From Lytechinus pictus (taxonomy: Eukaryota > Echinodermata > Echinoidea > Temnopleuroida > Toxopneustidae), in NCBI RefSeq assembly GCF_037042905.1, contig NC_087257.1:20170001-20234000 (forward strand): a DNA stretch of 64,000 bases. The letters run 5' to 3'. Below, piece by piece: positions 60,601 to 63,383 of the stretch. The position numbers and the translations under genes were made by a program. The notes under the pieces were generated by a model. It worked only from the letters and a program-made list of their open reading frames with translations, was not told the DNA's origin and did no database searches. Numbering within the stretch: position 1 is the first letter of the stretch; each line of letters opens with the position of its first letter.

Positions 60601-62396
60601 TTTCAGCAGTTCCACATGATCCACTGTAGTAATGTACCTCACTTGGAAGTTTTATTTGATTTCCATTAATTGTTTCTAAGAAATAGAAACAGACGCACAT
60701 ATTGATTAAATAATTCATATCTTATAGTGGTAGATTTTCCCTGTTGATAACATTTAAAGTATAGGAATTGACATTAAATCCTACTCAGATTAAGAGTTCC
60801 TTGAGTTGATTTTTATCAATTTTTTTTCTTTCATAGAATTATTTTATTCAAGATCAAAACTAAAGCAATTCAATTTACAGAAAATCATGAAGCGAACATA
60901 TTTACATTTACAACTACTGTACCTGGGTATTAATATCTAATGATAAAACATGTGTTTTTTAATAAGAACCCTTTCAATTTCTCAATAGCTTTTCAATACA
61001 TTCTTTTTATTTTGTTTTATCAGGGGCCTTATCTAAAATCACCGATTAATCTGGATATATCTAGCTTAAACTGATCTCCGATCGTCTCTCATTTAATATC
61101 ATCTTTGTTCAAGTTTAGGACTTTTTTCAATCTAAGAGCACAAAATGTGGTTTAGATGTTGACCATAGCATACTGTGCCATTTTTTTTTACGGATGTCGA
61201 GAATGGTTATGACTATTTTGGTCTTAACCGTCTGATGCAATGGTTCGAATGAACACCTACAATGTTCTTGTGTGTGTGTTTAGAATTGTCTCCGTGCGGT
61301 TGCTTCATTAACTTTGTATAAGCTCTATTCATCAAATTACCAAGAGATTCTAAAACTCATGAACTCAGGTCTGGGACCCATAACACAAAGCTTAGTGATC
61401 ATTGCAAAACATTTTCTTTCAACTAATGATCGCACTGACCACAATGTACAATCAATCGTAAAACTCCAGCGTACGATTAATCGCTAATCTTTGTGTTACG
61501 GGACCCTGATATGAAATTACCTGTGCAGTCTGGCACACTGTCATGTGGCGTCCATTGCCCTGTTATTCCACAAACGTATCGCTCAGGGATTTGCAGACGT
61601 GATCTTGGAATGTCAAACTGGTCGTTGCAATATATTGAACAAAATGTACCGCCACTAAACCCATCACAAGCAAGAGCTCCGTTCGTCGGCGCATCTAAGC
61701 TGAGACAAGGCTTTCCTGCGAAAGAAATAGCATATAGTGAATGTCCAAAATGTGGGAAAATATCTGAACCATGATACTCAACATTAAAAACGTAAGAGAA
61801 TTTCAGCTATTGGCGAGTTTGAGTCAGGTATGTTCACTCTATAAATTCTAAAGGCAATATTAGTGTCCAATGCCCATCCACCCCAAAACCTATAACAAGT
61901 CGGCAGGAATTGTTTCTGTAAATAGCCAAGGATTTACGTCGGGAAAGGCTGGCATACCTGAAAGAACAATTCTTCTTCTCTGTATACTGCAAAACCCTGA
62001 AGTTGTGAGATTAATCAAAAGACGAGAATTAGGACTTATTTTGACACAACTTTTTTCGGGACTGCTTGGAAGTTTCAACAGAATTTCATGGTTAAACGAA
62101 TCCAAAATTTCAAACCTTGCTTTCGTTTTGAACGTATTACGTCTTACTTTTAACGCTTATGACGAAGCTGCAGGTAGTGGTTTTAGAGTTATCAAGGTTC
62201 GTTGCCGTGCACTCTACCAAGTGATCCTTGTCAATAGCCAACGTGGCCATGTTGTTCTCATAGTTGCAGGATATTTCCAAAGGATCTCCAGTAGGTTCCG
62301 AAAATATGGGTGGATCCCAGATAACTTCCGTCAATTGTGTGGTGGTGTTGACTTCAAAGTCGCTAGGACAGTAATCCAGGACGGGATAAAGTTCGT
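22562..62396 (-). CDS. SVEP1/fibropellin-like transmembrane mosaic protein (gene span, 32 coding exons, 5' incomplete)
   Basis: The exons total about 6,490 coding bases and 2,160 residues. Domain order, with residues counted from the first visible exon: HYR 1-83, Sushi 84-148, X module 149-332, GCC2/GCC3 x3 333-495, EGF x21 495-1302, pentraxin/LamG 1302-1496, EGF x2 1496-1575, TSP1 1575-1632, Sushi 1632-1701, X module 1701-1860, GCC2/GCC3 x4 1860-2089, one transmembrane helix about 2102-2125, then a tail of about 35 residues. The HYR-Sushi-X-GCC-EGF-PTX order matches SVEP1, a secreted vertebrate matrix protein. The TSP1, second Sushi-X-GCC block and membrane anchor do not. It is likely a large cell-surface adhesion or ligand-binding protein. 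Signal peptide and any VWA domain would lie beyond the right edge. Introns are mostly phase 1. One junction (X2/X3) is out of phase. Confidence 0.85.
22720..23317. mobile_element. TTAA-flanked palindromic element, copy 2 (598 bp)
   Basis: TTAA lies at both ends, followed by AAGGGGAATCCA and its inverse. The interior is related to copies 1 and 3 (GAAAGTTTGAAAGAAATCGG, ATAAGAAAGTTAT). It sits 64 bp upstream of the last coding exon, in the intron between the transmembrane and tail exons. It is more diverged than the other two copies. Confidence 0.75.
24087..24216 (-). CDS. Mosaic gene: transmembrane exon
   Basis: The acceptor TTTCAG before 24216 continues into [13 protein letters not shown], then a hydrophobic run of about 24 residues ([20 protein letters not shown] plus VYWV), then the basic stop-transfer KKMQQR. 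This is a type I single-pass anchor. Donor AAAG|GTACGC, phase 2. Confidence 0.88.
24217..25805 (-). other. Intron with a LINE fragment
   Basis: No further exon was seen. Apart from the retrotransposon piece at 25214-25620 (plus strand) it is plain AT-rich intron. Confidence 0.55.
25214..25620 (+). mobile_element. CR1/Jockey-like LINE fragment, internally deleted
   Basis: The 25238-25390 frame reads [20 protein letters not shown] ... [12 protein letters not shown], the motif B and YADD region of CR1/Jockey-type reverse transcriptases. After a deletion, 25500-25620 in another frame gives [14 protein letters not shown] and later [11 protein letters not shown], which is the C-terminal end of such ORFs. 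Several stops are present. It is a dead insertion opposite in strand to the host gene. Confidence 0.8.
25806..25967 (-). CDS. Mosaic gene: GCC2/GCC3 module 7
   Basis: 162 bp, phase 1-1. The sequence has the pattern C-x-PGTY-...[12 protein letters not shown]...-C-x-x-C-...-DC, i.e. the ephrin-receptor-like cysteine module. It is the last one before the membrane. The third cysteine pair reads CINCTGDLV in place of the usual CPxG. Confidence 0.85.
26342..26518 (-). CDS. Mosaic gene: GCC2/GCC3 module 6
   Basis: 177 bp, phase 1-1, acceptor GTTCTAG, donor CTCG|GTAAGT. It reads [19 protein letters not shown], then [10 protein letters not shown] and [16 protein letters not shown], ending DCLG. It has one NET and one NGS glycosylation sequon. 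Confidence 0.85.
26519..27742 (-). other. Intron between GCC modules 5 and 6, with a SINE
   Basis: No exon is seen. It contains a minus-oriented SINE at about 27371-27585 (separate entry). Confidence 0.55.
27371..27585 (-). mobile_element. tRNA-derived SINE, minus orientation
   Basis: Read on the minus strand it starts GCGTTGTGCCCCAGTGGACT (box A-like) and holds box B GGTTCGAATCCC followed by AGCCATGGCGTCATTTC. It is the same family as the plus-strand copy at 38223-38518, here without a clear trinucleotide tail. Confidence 0.75.
27743..27916 (-). CDS. Mosaic gene: GCC2/GCC3 module 5
   Basis: 174 bp, phase 1-1, donor GTCG|GTGAGT. It reads [37 protein letters not shown] and [14 protein letters not shown], ending DCVG. 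Cysteine spacing is as in the other modules. NET and NKT sequons are present. Confidence 0.87.
28490..28866 (+). mobile_element. LINE/SINE 3' end with (AATCA)n tail
   Basis: A T-rich non-coding 3' segment ends in about six AATCA units (about 28833-28862). Short pentanucleotide tails like this are typical of CR1/Jockey-like elements. No coding part is recognisable upstream, so only the 3' UTR was inserted. A similar tail (AATTG-like) is at 34205-34236. Confidence 0.6.
29311..29484 (-). CDS. Mosaic gene: GCC2/GCC3 module 4
   Basis: 174 bp, phase 1-1, donor ATAG|GTAGGT. It reads [37 protein letters not shown] and [16 protein letters not shown], ending FCIG. First module of the membrane-proximal group of four. 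Confidence 0.87.
29485..31008 (-). other. Intron, no feature beyond simple AT-rich repeats
   Basis: ATC/ATCATC-rich low-complexity stretches lie around 30420-30620. No exon or mobile element was recognised. Confidence 0.5.
31009..31237 (-). CDS. Mosaic gene: second X module, exon X3
   Basis: It encodes [20 protein letters not shown], then [38 protein letters not shown] and ends TLEGRCG; donor TGCG|GTAGGT. It aligns by pattern with exon D of the first X module (T-E-E-SL-x-x-F, L-x-NG, VDG-x-x-x-x-x-D). The acceptor is TTGGAG at 31238-31239, or alternatively GATAG with the start at 31255; both give phase 0, while the previous exon ends in phase 1. The 5' boundary is therefore unsettled. Confidence 0.72.
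31400..31460. repeat. C/T/G homopolymer cluster
   Basis: Runs of C, T and G follow each other at about 31422-31451, a hairpin-prone low-complexity tract in the intron between X2 and X3. It is a plausible place for assembly error. Confidence 0.6.
31777..31814. repeat. (GT)n microsatellite
   Basis: TGTGTGTG repeats interrupted by GGGAG, in an intron of the mosaic gene. Confidence 0.8.
32022..32103 (-). CDS. Mosaic gene: second X module, exon X2
   Basis: Small exon of 82 bp. It reads [20 protein letters not shown] and VVMDLNN; donor ACA|GTGAGT in phase 1. The CG...RKR pattern matches the CG...RRRKRD of exon C, and the ITVSVVMD strand matches FTVTCTIG of exon D. The basic SRKR is a possible but sub-consensus furin-type site. 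Confidence 0.75.
32290..33240 (+). mobile_element. 5'-truncated CR1/Jockey-like LINE
   Basis: A long open reading starts about 32294 with [20 protein letters not shown] (palm), then the thumb-like [20 protein letters not shown] and [19 protein letters not shown]. After frame breaks near 32782 and 32890 it ends at 33235 with [20 protein letters not shown]. It lies antisense in the intron between X1 and X2. It is dead but fairly young, judging by the long intact frames. Confidence 0.87.
34140..34240 (+). mobile_element. LINE/SINE 3' tail fragment
   Basis: TTTATTCTGAATGGAAATGG followed by AATAAAATAATTGAACTGAATTG-type pentanucleotide repeats is a common 3' end of non-LTR elements. It ends only a few bases below the X1 splice donor. 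Confidence 0.5.
34247..34413 (-). CDS. Mosaic gene: second X module, exon X1
   Basis: Acceptor TTTCTCAG, donor AAAG|GTTCGT (a weak donor). It reads [40 protein letters not shown], then [10 protein letters not shown]. It matches exon C of the first X module: both open ETI, then C-x-x-x-x-E-x-x-x-I, an alpha-helical run and a late C-x-V-x-N pair. 167 bp, phase 1 to 0. Confidence 0.78.
34460..34640. mobile_element. Palindromic element built on TACCCAATATTGGGTA
   Basis: Inverted arms contain TTTTACCCAATATTGGGTAA and GGGAACATGCATGTT, each seen in both orientations. Several copies of the self-complementary ACCCAATATTGGGT word give a multi-hairpin. No ORF is present. Confidence 0.7.
35305..36090. 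mobile_element. 786-bp element with CTTAACCCTAA ends
   Basis: It begins CTTAACCCTAA and ends with its inverse TTAGGGTTAAG. Just inside each end lies the self-complementary block GGGGGTTGATTCAACCCCC, preceded by runs of 10-20 G. The interior has CpG-rich words but no convincing protein. Non-autonomous foldback type. Confidence 0.75.
36257..36368. repeat. (TA)n with CA interruptions
   Basis: An AT dinucleotide tract of about 110 bp that ends 16 bases downstream of the splice donor of the second Sushi exon. Confidence 0.9.
36384..36590 (-). CDS. Mosaic gene: second Sushi-like domain
   Basis: 207 bp, phase 1-1. It reads [46 protein letters not shown], ending LPACRG. Four to six cysteines, the LxNPLNG opening and the CG...W...P-x-C end identify a Sushi/CCP fold of the SVEP1 kind. 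Donor AGGG|GTATGT. Confidence 0.82.
37186..37778. mobile_element. TTAA-flanked palindromic element, copy 3 (593 bp)
   Basis: TTAAAGGAGAATGAAACC at the left and its inverse with a small change at the right, TTAA at both boundaries. The arms carry TGTGATGTCAC and GGAGATCC words in inverted order, as in copy 1. It lies in the intron between TSP1 and the second Sushi exon, 60 bp from the TSP1 donor. Confidence 0.85.
37839..38009 (-). CDS. Mosaic gene: thrombospondin type 1 repeat
   Basis: 171 bp, phase 1-1. It reads [20 protein letters not shown], then [18 protein letters not shown] and ICNVQDCPG. WSxWxxWSxC, CxxGxRxRxC-like and CxxxDC are the TSP1 hallmarks. The tryptophans [10 protein letters not shown] suit C-mannosylation in this family. 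Confidence 0.92.
38121..38612. mobile_element. Nested insertion: palindromic element split by a SINE
   Basis: AGCCAGGGCCCTGGGAA (38121) and TTCCCTGGGGCCAGGGCC (38595-38612) are inverted ends of one element, with GGGGATGCTGA/AGCACCCCC text inside. A SINE (38223-38518) lies in the middle. The element must be older than the SINE. Related text occurs at 55190-55380. Confidence 0.65.
38223..38518 (+). mobile_element. tRNA-derived SINE with (ATT)n tail
   Basis: Box A-like GTGGCCCAGTGGATTAG and box B GGGTTCGAATCCC mark the tRNA head. A body of about 190 bp ends GTGCGCAATATAAATACC and runs into about 12 ATT units. The minus-oriented copy at 27371-27585 and the tail at 63200-63302 are relatives. Confidence 0.87.
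39246..39256. repeat. Poly(G) run
   Basis: Eleven G in an intron. This is one of more than a dozen such runs in the window (others near 4482, 6263, 12361, 12887, 16711, 20762, 31441, 33906, 35347, 36045, 36699, 57220). Confidence 0.85.
39413..39649 (-). CDS. Mosaic gene: EGF modules 22 and 23
   Basis: 237 bp, phase 1-1. The first module, [17 protein letters not shown] ... [12 protein letters not shown], is a calcium-binding type (DxDEC). The second, [16 protein letters not shown] ... [12 protein letters not shown], is a plain EGF. They sit after the pentraxin domain, apart from the main array. Confidence 0.93.
39920..40150. repeat. Long (TA)n with (CA)n/(GT)n flanks
   Basis: A pure TA tract at about 39955-40035, with CACACA before it and GTGTGTGT after it (40110-40124). 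It lies in the intron between pentraxin exon T and EGF exon U. Confidence 0.9.
40544..40717 (-). CDS. Mosaic gene: pentraxin/LamG C-terminal part
   Basis: 174 bp, phase 1-1. It reads [20 protein letters not shown], then [20 protein letters not shown] and TPSVCDG. The G-x-x-x-x-W ... C ... GN-x-x-x-W-x-x-F ... C ending is the signature of the pentraxin domain as found in SVEP1. Confidence 0.85.
40790..41378. mobile_element. Two adjacent palindromic elements (CACAGTGT-rich and GTGGTGTTAA type)
   Basis: 40790-41020 has many inverted CACAGTGT/ACACTGTG words. 41140-41378 has ends CACAGCAAAAAATGTGGTGTT (left, 41140) and the inverse of CACTGTAAAAACTGTGGTGTT (right), with TA on each side. Both lack ORFs. 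Both lie in the intron between pentraxin exons S and T. Confidence 0.65.
41720..41916 (-). CDS. Mosaic gene: pentraxin/LamG middle part
   Basis: 197 bp, phase 2 to 1. It reads [33 protein letters not shown], then [19 protein letters not shown]. The [13 protein letters not shown] strand and WxxFxDG-like turn are the core of concanavalin-like pentraxin/LamG folds. Acceptor TTTTAAG, donor GAGG|GTATGA. Confidence 0.87.
41917..42783 (-). other. Intron between pentraxin exons R and S
   Basis: 867 bp without recognisable elements. Confidence 0.55.
42784..42994 (-). CDS. Mosaic gene: pentraxin/LamG N-terminal part
   Basis: 211 bp, phase 1 to 2. It reads [20 protein letters not shown], then [20 protein letters not shown] and [10 protein letters not shown]. 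The V-x-x-S-x-W-x-x strand followed by LLSF matches the first sheets of a pentraxin-like jelly roll. Donor CAAC|GTAAGT. Confidence 0.82.
43359..43488. mobile_element. 114-bp hAT-like MITE with 8-bp target duplication at a splice donor
   Basis: The element at 43367-43480 begins CAGTAGCGGACCATGACC and ends with the inverse (GGTCACGGTCCGCCACTG), a 46-bp inverted repeat with two mismatches and a short loop. ATTGTACC occurs on both sides (43359-43366, 43481-43488). The right copy overlaps the last exon base and the GT donor of EGF exon 43488-43621. Confidence 0.88.
43488..43621 (-). CDS. Mosaic gene: EGF module 21 (with end of 20)
   Basis: 134 bp, phase 2 to 1. It reads [38 protein letters not shown], then GDKCGT, and goes straight to the pentraxin domain. 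The 5' end completes module 20. The donor ACAG|GTACAA lies inside a transposon target-site duplication. Confidence 0.92.
43622..44794 (-). other. Intron between EGF exons
   Basis: 1.17 kb, AT-rich, with no recognised element or exon. Confidence 0.55.
44795..44915 (-). CDS. Mosaic gene: EGF module 20
   Basis: 121 bp, phase 1 to 2. It reads [40 protein letters not shown]. The last cysteine is supplied by the next exon, so the module is split between exons. The donor ACCA|GTAAGC needs the joined codon CAT. Confidence 0.9.
45663..45807 (-). CDS. Mosaic gene: EGF module 19 (with end of 18)
   Basis: 145 bp, phase 0 to 1. It reads [20 protein letters not shown], then [20 protein letters not shown] and CICAS. 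The donor AGTG|GTTAGT was chosen because it rebuilds CICASGFTGKMC; the alternative GT three bases upstream would not keep the Gly. Confidence 0.88.
46600..46987. mobile_element. 388-bp element with GGTCACGTGTGTG ends
   Basis: The left end GGGCCATTCTTGGTCACGTG is mirrored at 46960-46987 (CACGTGACCAATAATGGCCC) with one mismatch. A third GGTCACGTGTGTGAC copy sits inside at 46795. TAAT flanks both ends and may be the target-site duplication. It lies 39 bp from the donor of EGF exon 47027-47314. Confidence 0.8.
47027..47314 (-). CDS. Mosaic gene: EGF modules 16, 17 and start of 18
   Basis: 288 bp, phase 0-0, unlike the phase 1 norm of this gene. It reads [35 protein letters not shown] and [19 protein letters not shown]. 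Modules 16 and 18 start NIDDC and are calcium-binding types. Donor CCAG|GTAAAC. Confidence 0.93.
47405..47665. repeat. (TA)n and (GT)n tracts
   Basis: TA-rich at 47412-47450, a pure TA tract at 47552-47607 and GT at 47646-47662, in the intron between EGF exons M and N. Confidence 0.9.
48231..48510 (-). CDS. Mosaic gene: EGF modules 14 and 15 (with end of 13)
   Basis: 280 bp, phase 2 to 0. It reads [39 protein letters not shown], then [17 protein letters not shown] and FTGDRCD. Module 14 has RQNTEHC where most have xGGTC, an irregular spacing. Donor GAC|GTAAGT. Confidence 0.92.
48585..48665. repeat. (TA)n tract
   Basis: About 80 bp of TA starting 75 bases upstream (in transcription) of the acceptor of EGF exon 48231-48510. 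Confidence 0.92.
48989..49144 (-). CDS. Mosaic gene: EGF module 12 (second part) and 13
   Basis: 156 bp, phase 2-2. It reads [40 protein letters not shown], then [12 protein letters not shown]. The first Asn of NPC is encoded across the splice. Module 12 has a short loop between its first cysteines (PCEQGSC). Confidence 0.9.
49145..49781 (-). other. Intron between EGF exons K and L
   Basis: No element was recognised. Confidence 0.5.
49782..49935 (-). CDS. Mosaic gene: EGF module 11 and start of 12
   Basis: 154 bp, phase 1 to 2. It reads [39 protein letters not shown], then VDQDECNS. The donor AGCAA|GTAAGT was chosen because it gives DECNSNPC with the next exon. Not seen as a long open frame because stops flank it closely. 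Confidence 0.9.
49936..50697 (-). other. Intron between EGF exons J and K
   Basis: 762 bp, no element recognised. Confidence 0.5.
50698..50928 (-). CDS. Mosaic gene: EGF modules 9 and 10 (with end of 8)
   Basis: 231 bp, phase 1-1. It reads [39 protein letters not shown], then [17 protein letters not shown] and CPPAYYG. Donor TATG|GTAGGG. Confidence 0.93.
50929..52290 (-). other. Intron between EGF exons I and J
   Basis: 1.36 kb, T-rich, no exon or clear element. 52085-52125 has a short duplicated word (GGCGCCCTCTGC twice). Confidence 0.55.
52291..52992 (-). CDS. Mosaic gene: large exon with EGF modules 3 to 8
   Basis: 702 bp, phase 1-1, 234 codons without a stop. Modules begin at [40 protein letters not shown] and NYCQPDPC; the first residues GNVCETEI finish module 2 and the last cysteine of module 8 is in the next exon. 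DECKSSPC and its neighbours with NIDEC/DIDLC are calcium-binding types. Six fused modules in one exon contrast with one or two elsewhere in this gene. Confidence 0.95.
52993..54608 (-). other. Intron between EGF exons H and I
   Basis: 1.6 kb. There is an ATA/ATAATA-rich tract at 53740-53830 followed by CATATAGCGCTAAACA, resembling a SINE 3' end. No exon is seen. Confidence 0.5.
54609..54818 (-). CDS. Mosaic gene: EGF modules 1 and 2
   Basis: 210 bp, phase 1-1. It reads [38 protein letters not shown], then [16 protein letters not shown]. Module 1 is calcium-binding (DIDEC, later F/Y). The array begins here, directly after the third GCC module. Confidence 0.94.
54819..56057 (-). other. Intron with element-like sequence
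   Basis: 55190-55380 carries AGGGGGTGCTG and CAGCACCCCC-type inverted words shared with 38520-38600. No exon. Confidence 0.5.
56058..56219 (-). CDS. Mosaic gene: GCC2/GCC3 module 3
   Basis: 162 bp, phase 1-1. It reads [39 protein letters not shown], ending SMCVG. The CxPCPxGTYQ core is the family signature. Same length as modules 1 and 2. Confidence 0.92.
56602..56763 (-). CDS. Mosaic gene: GCC2/GCC3 module 2
   Basis: 162 bp, phase 1-1. It reads [39 protein letters not shown], ending LDCIG. The acceptor is odd: the usual pyrimidine tract is replaced by a TATATATA run that ends in the AG. Confidence 0.9.
57020..57240. repeat. GCGAGCGAAGCGAG unit and poly(G)
   Basis: A decayed relative of the GCGAGCGCGAAGCGC family at 57045-57060, then a GT-rich and poly(G) tract at 57196-57230. 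Intronic. Confidence 0.55.
57355..57516 (-). CDS. Mosaic gene: GCC2/GCC3 module 1
   Basis: 162 bp, phase 1-1. It reads [39 protein letters not shown], ending LTQCRG. First of the three N-terminal modules. Acceptor GTGTAG, donor AGAG|GTATAT. Confidence 0.9.
57828..58081 (-). CDS. Mosaic gene: first X module, exon D
   Basis: 254 bp, phase 2 to 1. It reads [38 protein letters not shown], then [20 protein letters not shown] and NDDYLCG. It corresponds to exons X2 (end) and X3 of the second block. The acceptor follows an ATTATTATT repeat instead of a normal pyrimidine tract. SVEP1 has a comparable unnamed segment between Sushi and GCC modules. Confidence 0.8.
58082..60374 (-). other. Long intron, low-complexity and AT-rich
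   Basis: AATAATAAT tracts at 58082-58250, a TA/GTATGTATAC tract at 59570-59625. No exon found; no mobile element clearly recognised. Confidence 0.55.
60375..60675 (-). CDS. Mosaic gene: first X module, exon C, with basic cleavage-like site
   Basis: 301 bp, phase 1 to 2. It reads [40 protein letters not shown], then [20 protein letters not shown] followed by KRD. GRRRKRD fits the furin consensus R-x-K/R-R, so the chain may be cut here. The donor GTGAGT at 60374 is one of two overlapping GTs (GTGTGAG); the second was used because it keeps the frame into exon D. Confidence 0.82.
60676..61520 (-). other. Intron between Sushi 1 and exon C
   Basis: No exon was seen; it contains a palindromic element at 61373-61506. 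Confidence 0.5.
61373..61506. mobile_element. 134-bp palindromic MITE-like element
   Basis: The ends GGGACCCATAACACAAAG and CTTTGTGTTACGGGACCC are inverted, with further inverted GATTAATCG/CTAATGATCG-like words inside. It ends 12 bases from the donor of the first Sushi exon. Confidence 0.75.
61521..61715 (-). CDS. Mosaic gene: first Sushi domain
   Basis: 195 bp, phase 1-1. It reads [34 protein letters not shown], then [15 protein letters not shown] and PDCTG. CxxLxAPxNGxxxC ... YxCGxxGxWxP ... PxC is the Sushi pattern of SVEP1-type proteins. No long minus-strand frame surrounds it because the exon is short. Acceptor TTCGCAG, donor ACAG|GTAATT. Confidence 0.9.
62148..62396 (-). CDS. Mosaic gene: HYR domain, first exon in window
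   Basis: 249 bp, phase 1-1. It reads [35 protein letters not shown], then [20 protein letters not shown] and ISVK. The YCPxD opening, IxWxxP middle and C-x-A-x-x-x-x-x...C-x-F-x-V-x-V end match hyalin repeat (HYR) domains. The acceptor AATTCAG requires an upstream exon, which must lie beyond the right edge. Confidence 0.86.
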
Positions 62397-62449
62397 CTGA
62401 ATTAGACAACGGAAAATGAAAAATTCTTTGGTATAAAAACTGTGAAACA

Positions 62450-63050
62450 AATGGAGCACCTCTGGCAGTCTCGCCTGCATTACGCGATTAATATAGCAGT
62501 AGTGCTGACTTTGAAAATGACAATCGAATAGTTATTCATAAAAACGCCAATCAAATGATAATAAAATTCTATGTTCATTGACCCTAAATAACATTTGACC
62601 TTGATCATGTGACCCAAGATGATCGGTGATACCCGATTATCCCTGCACTATGTCCACATTTCATGAACTGTATCCATAAACTTTCAAAGTTATGTTGGCA
62701 ATTCCAATAATTCCCCCAATTTAGTCAAAGTTCATTGACCTATGATGTTCACTGATACTTATACTTTCAAAGTTACGATAGCAAATCAACAAATACCCCC
62801 CAAAATGGTCTACGTTCATTGACCAGAAATGACATTTGACCTTAGTCGTGTGACCTGAAACTTAGACAGATATTTTAGTAACACTTGATTACCCTTATGC
62901 CAAAGTTTCATTAACTAGGTCCATATACTTTCTAAGTTCTGATGACATTTCAAAAACGTTAACCTTCGGTTAAGAGTTCAATGTTGACGCCATCGCCGTC
63001 GGAAAAGCGGCGCCTATAGTCTCGCTCTACTTTGCAGGCAGGCAAGATTA
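62450..63050. repeat. Interspersed repeat with GTTCATTGACC/TTTGACCTT words
   Basis: Repeated GTTCATTGACC, CATTTGACCTTGATCATG and ACTTTCAAAGTTA phrases, ending GGAAAAGCGGCGCCTATAGT and CTCGCTCTACTTTGCAGGCA. It has AGTCTCGCCTGC near its start and a related inverse at its end. This is a familiar non-coding repeat of marine invertebrate genomes. No ORF. Confidence 0.6.
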
Positions 63051-63199
63051 AAAAATAGCAATATGAAAATCTCTAACCTGATTGAGGTTGGTGTTTTATA
63101 AAGCTGTTTGTAAAGTTACACACGGCTTTACACACATAGATGTTCTTAGGTGAAGGTCAGCTACATAGGAATCCATTACACATAGCCAAGGAAGGGTCA

Positions 63200-63302
63200 C
63201 AAGTCTTGTGTAAATAATAATAATAATAATAAAAATAATAATAATAATAATATATGGGATTTGTAATGCGTCTAATCCACTCGGCAGAGTGCCCAAGGCG
63301 CA
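63200..63302 (-). mobile_element. SINE 3' end with (ATT)n tail
   Basis: Read on the minus strand: GCGCCTTGGGCACTCTGCCG, then GCATTACAAATCCCATA and an ATT array. It is a truncated copy of the tRNA-derived SINE type seen at 38223-38518. Confidence 0.6.
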
Positions 63303-63306
63303 GTGA

Positions 63307-63382
<76 letters not shown>
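63303..63382. repeat. (GAAA)n microsatellite, about 19 units
   Basis: An uninterrupted AAAG/GAAA array between the SINE tail and the LINE fragment. Confidence 0.95.
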
Positions 63383-63383
63383 C

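Noticed and set aside
61870..62400. 176-codon plus-strand ORF
   Set aside because: It lies antisense to the HYR exon and its flanks; the minus strand gives a recognisable domain with proper splice sites.
62400..63300. Upstream exons of the mosaic gene (signal peptide, VWA)
   Set aside because: No frame with splice sites and matching phase was found; the interval is an interspersed repeat and a SINE tail.
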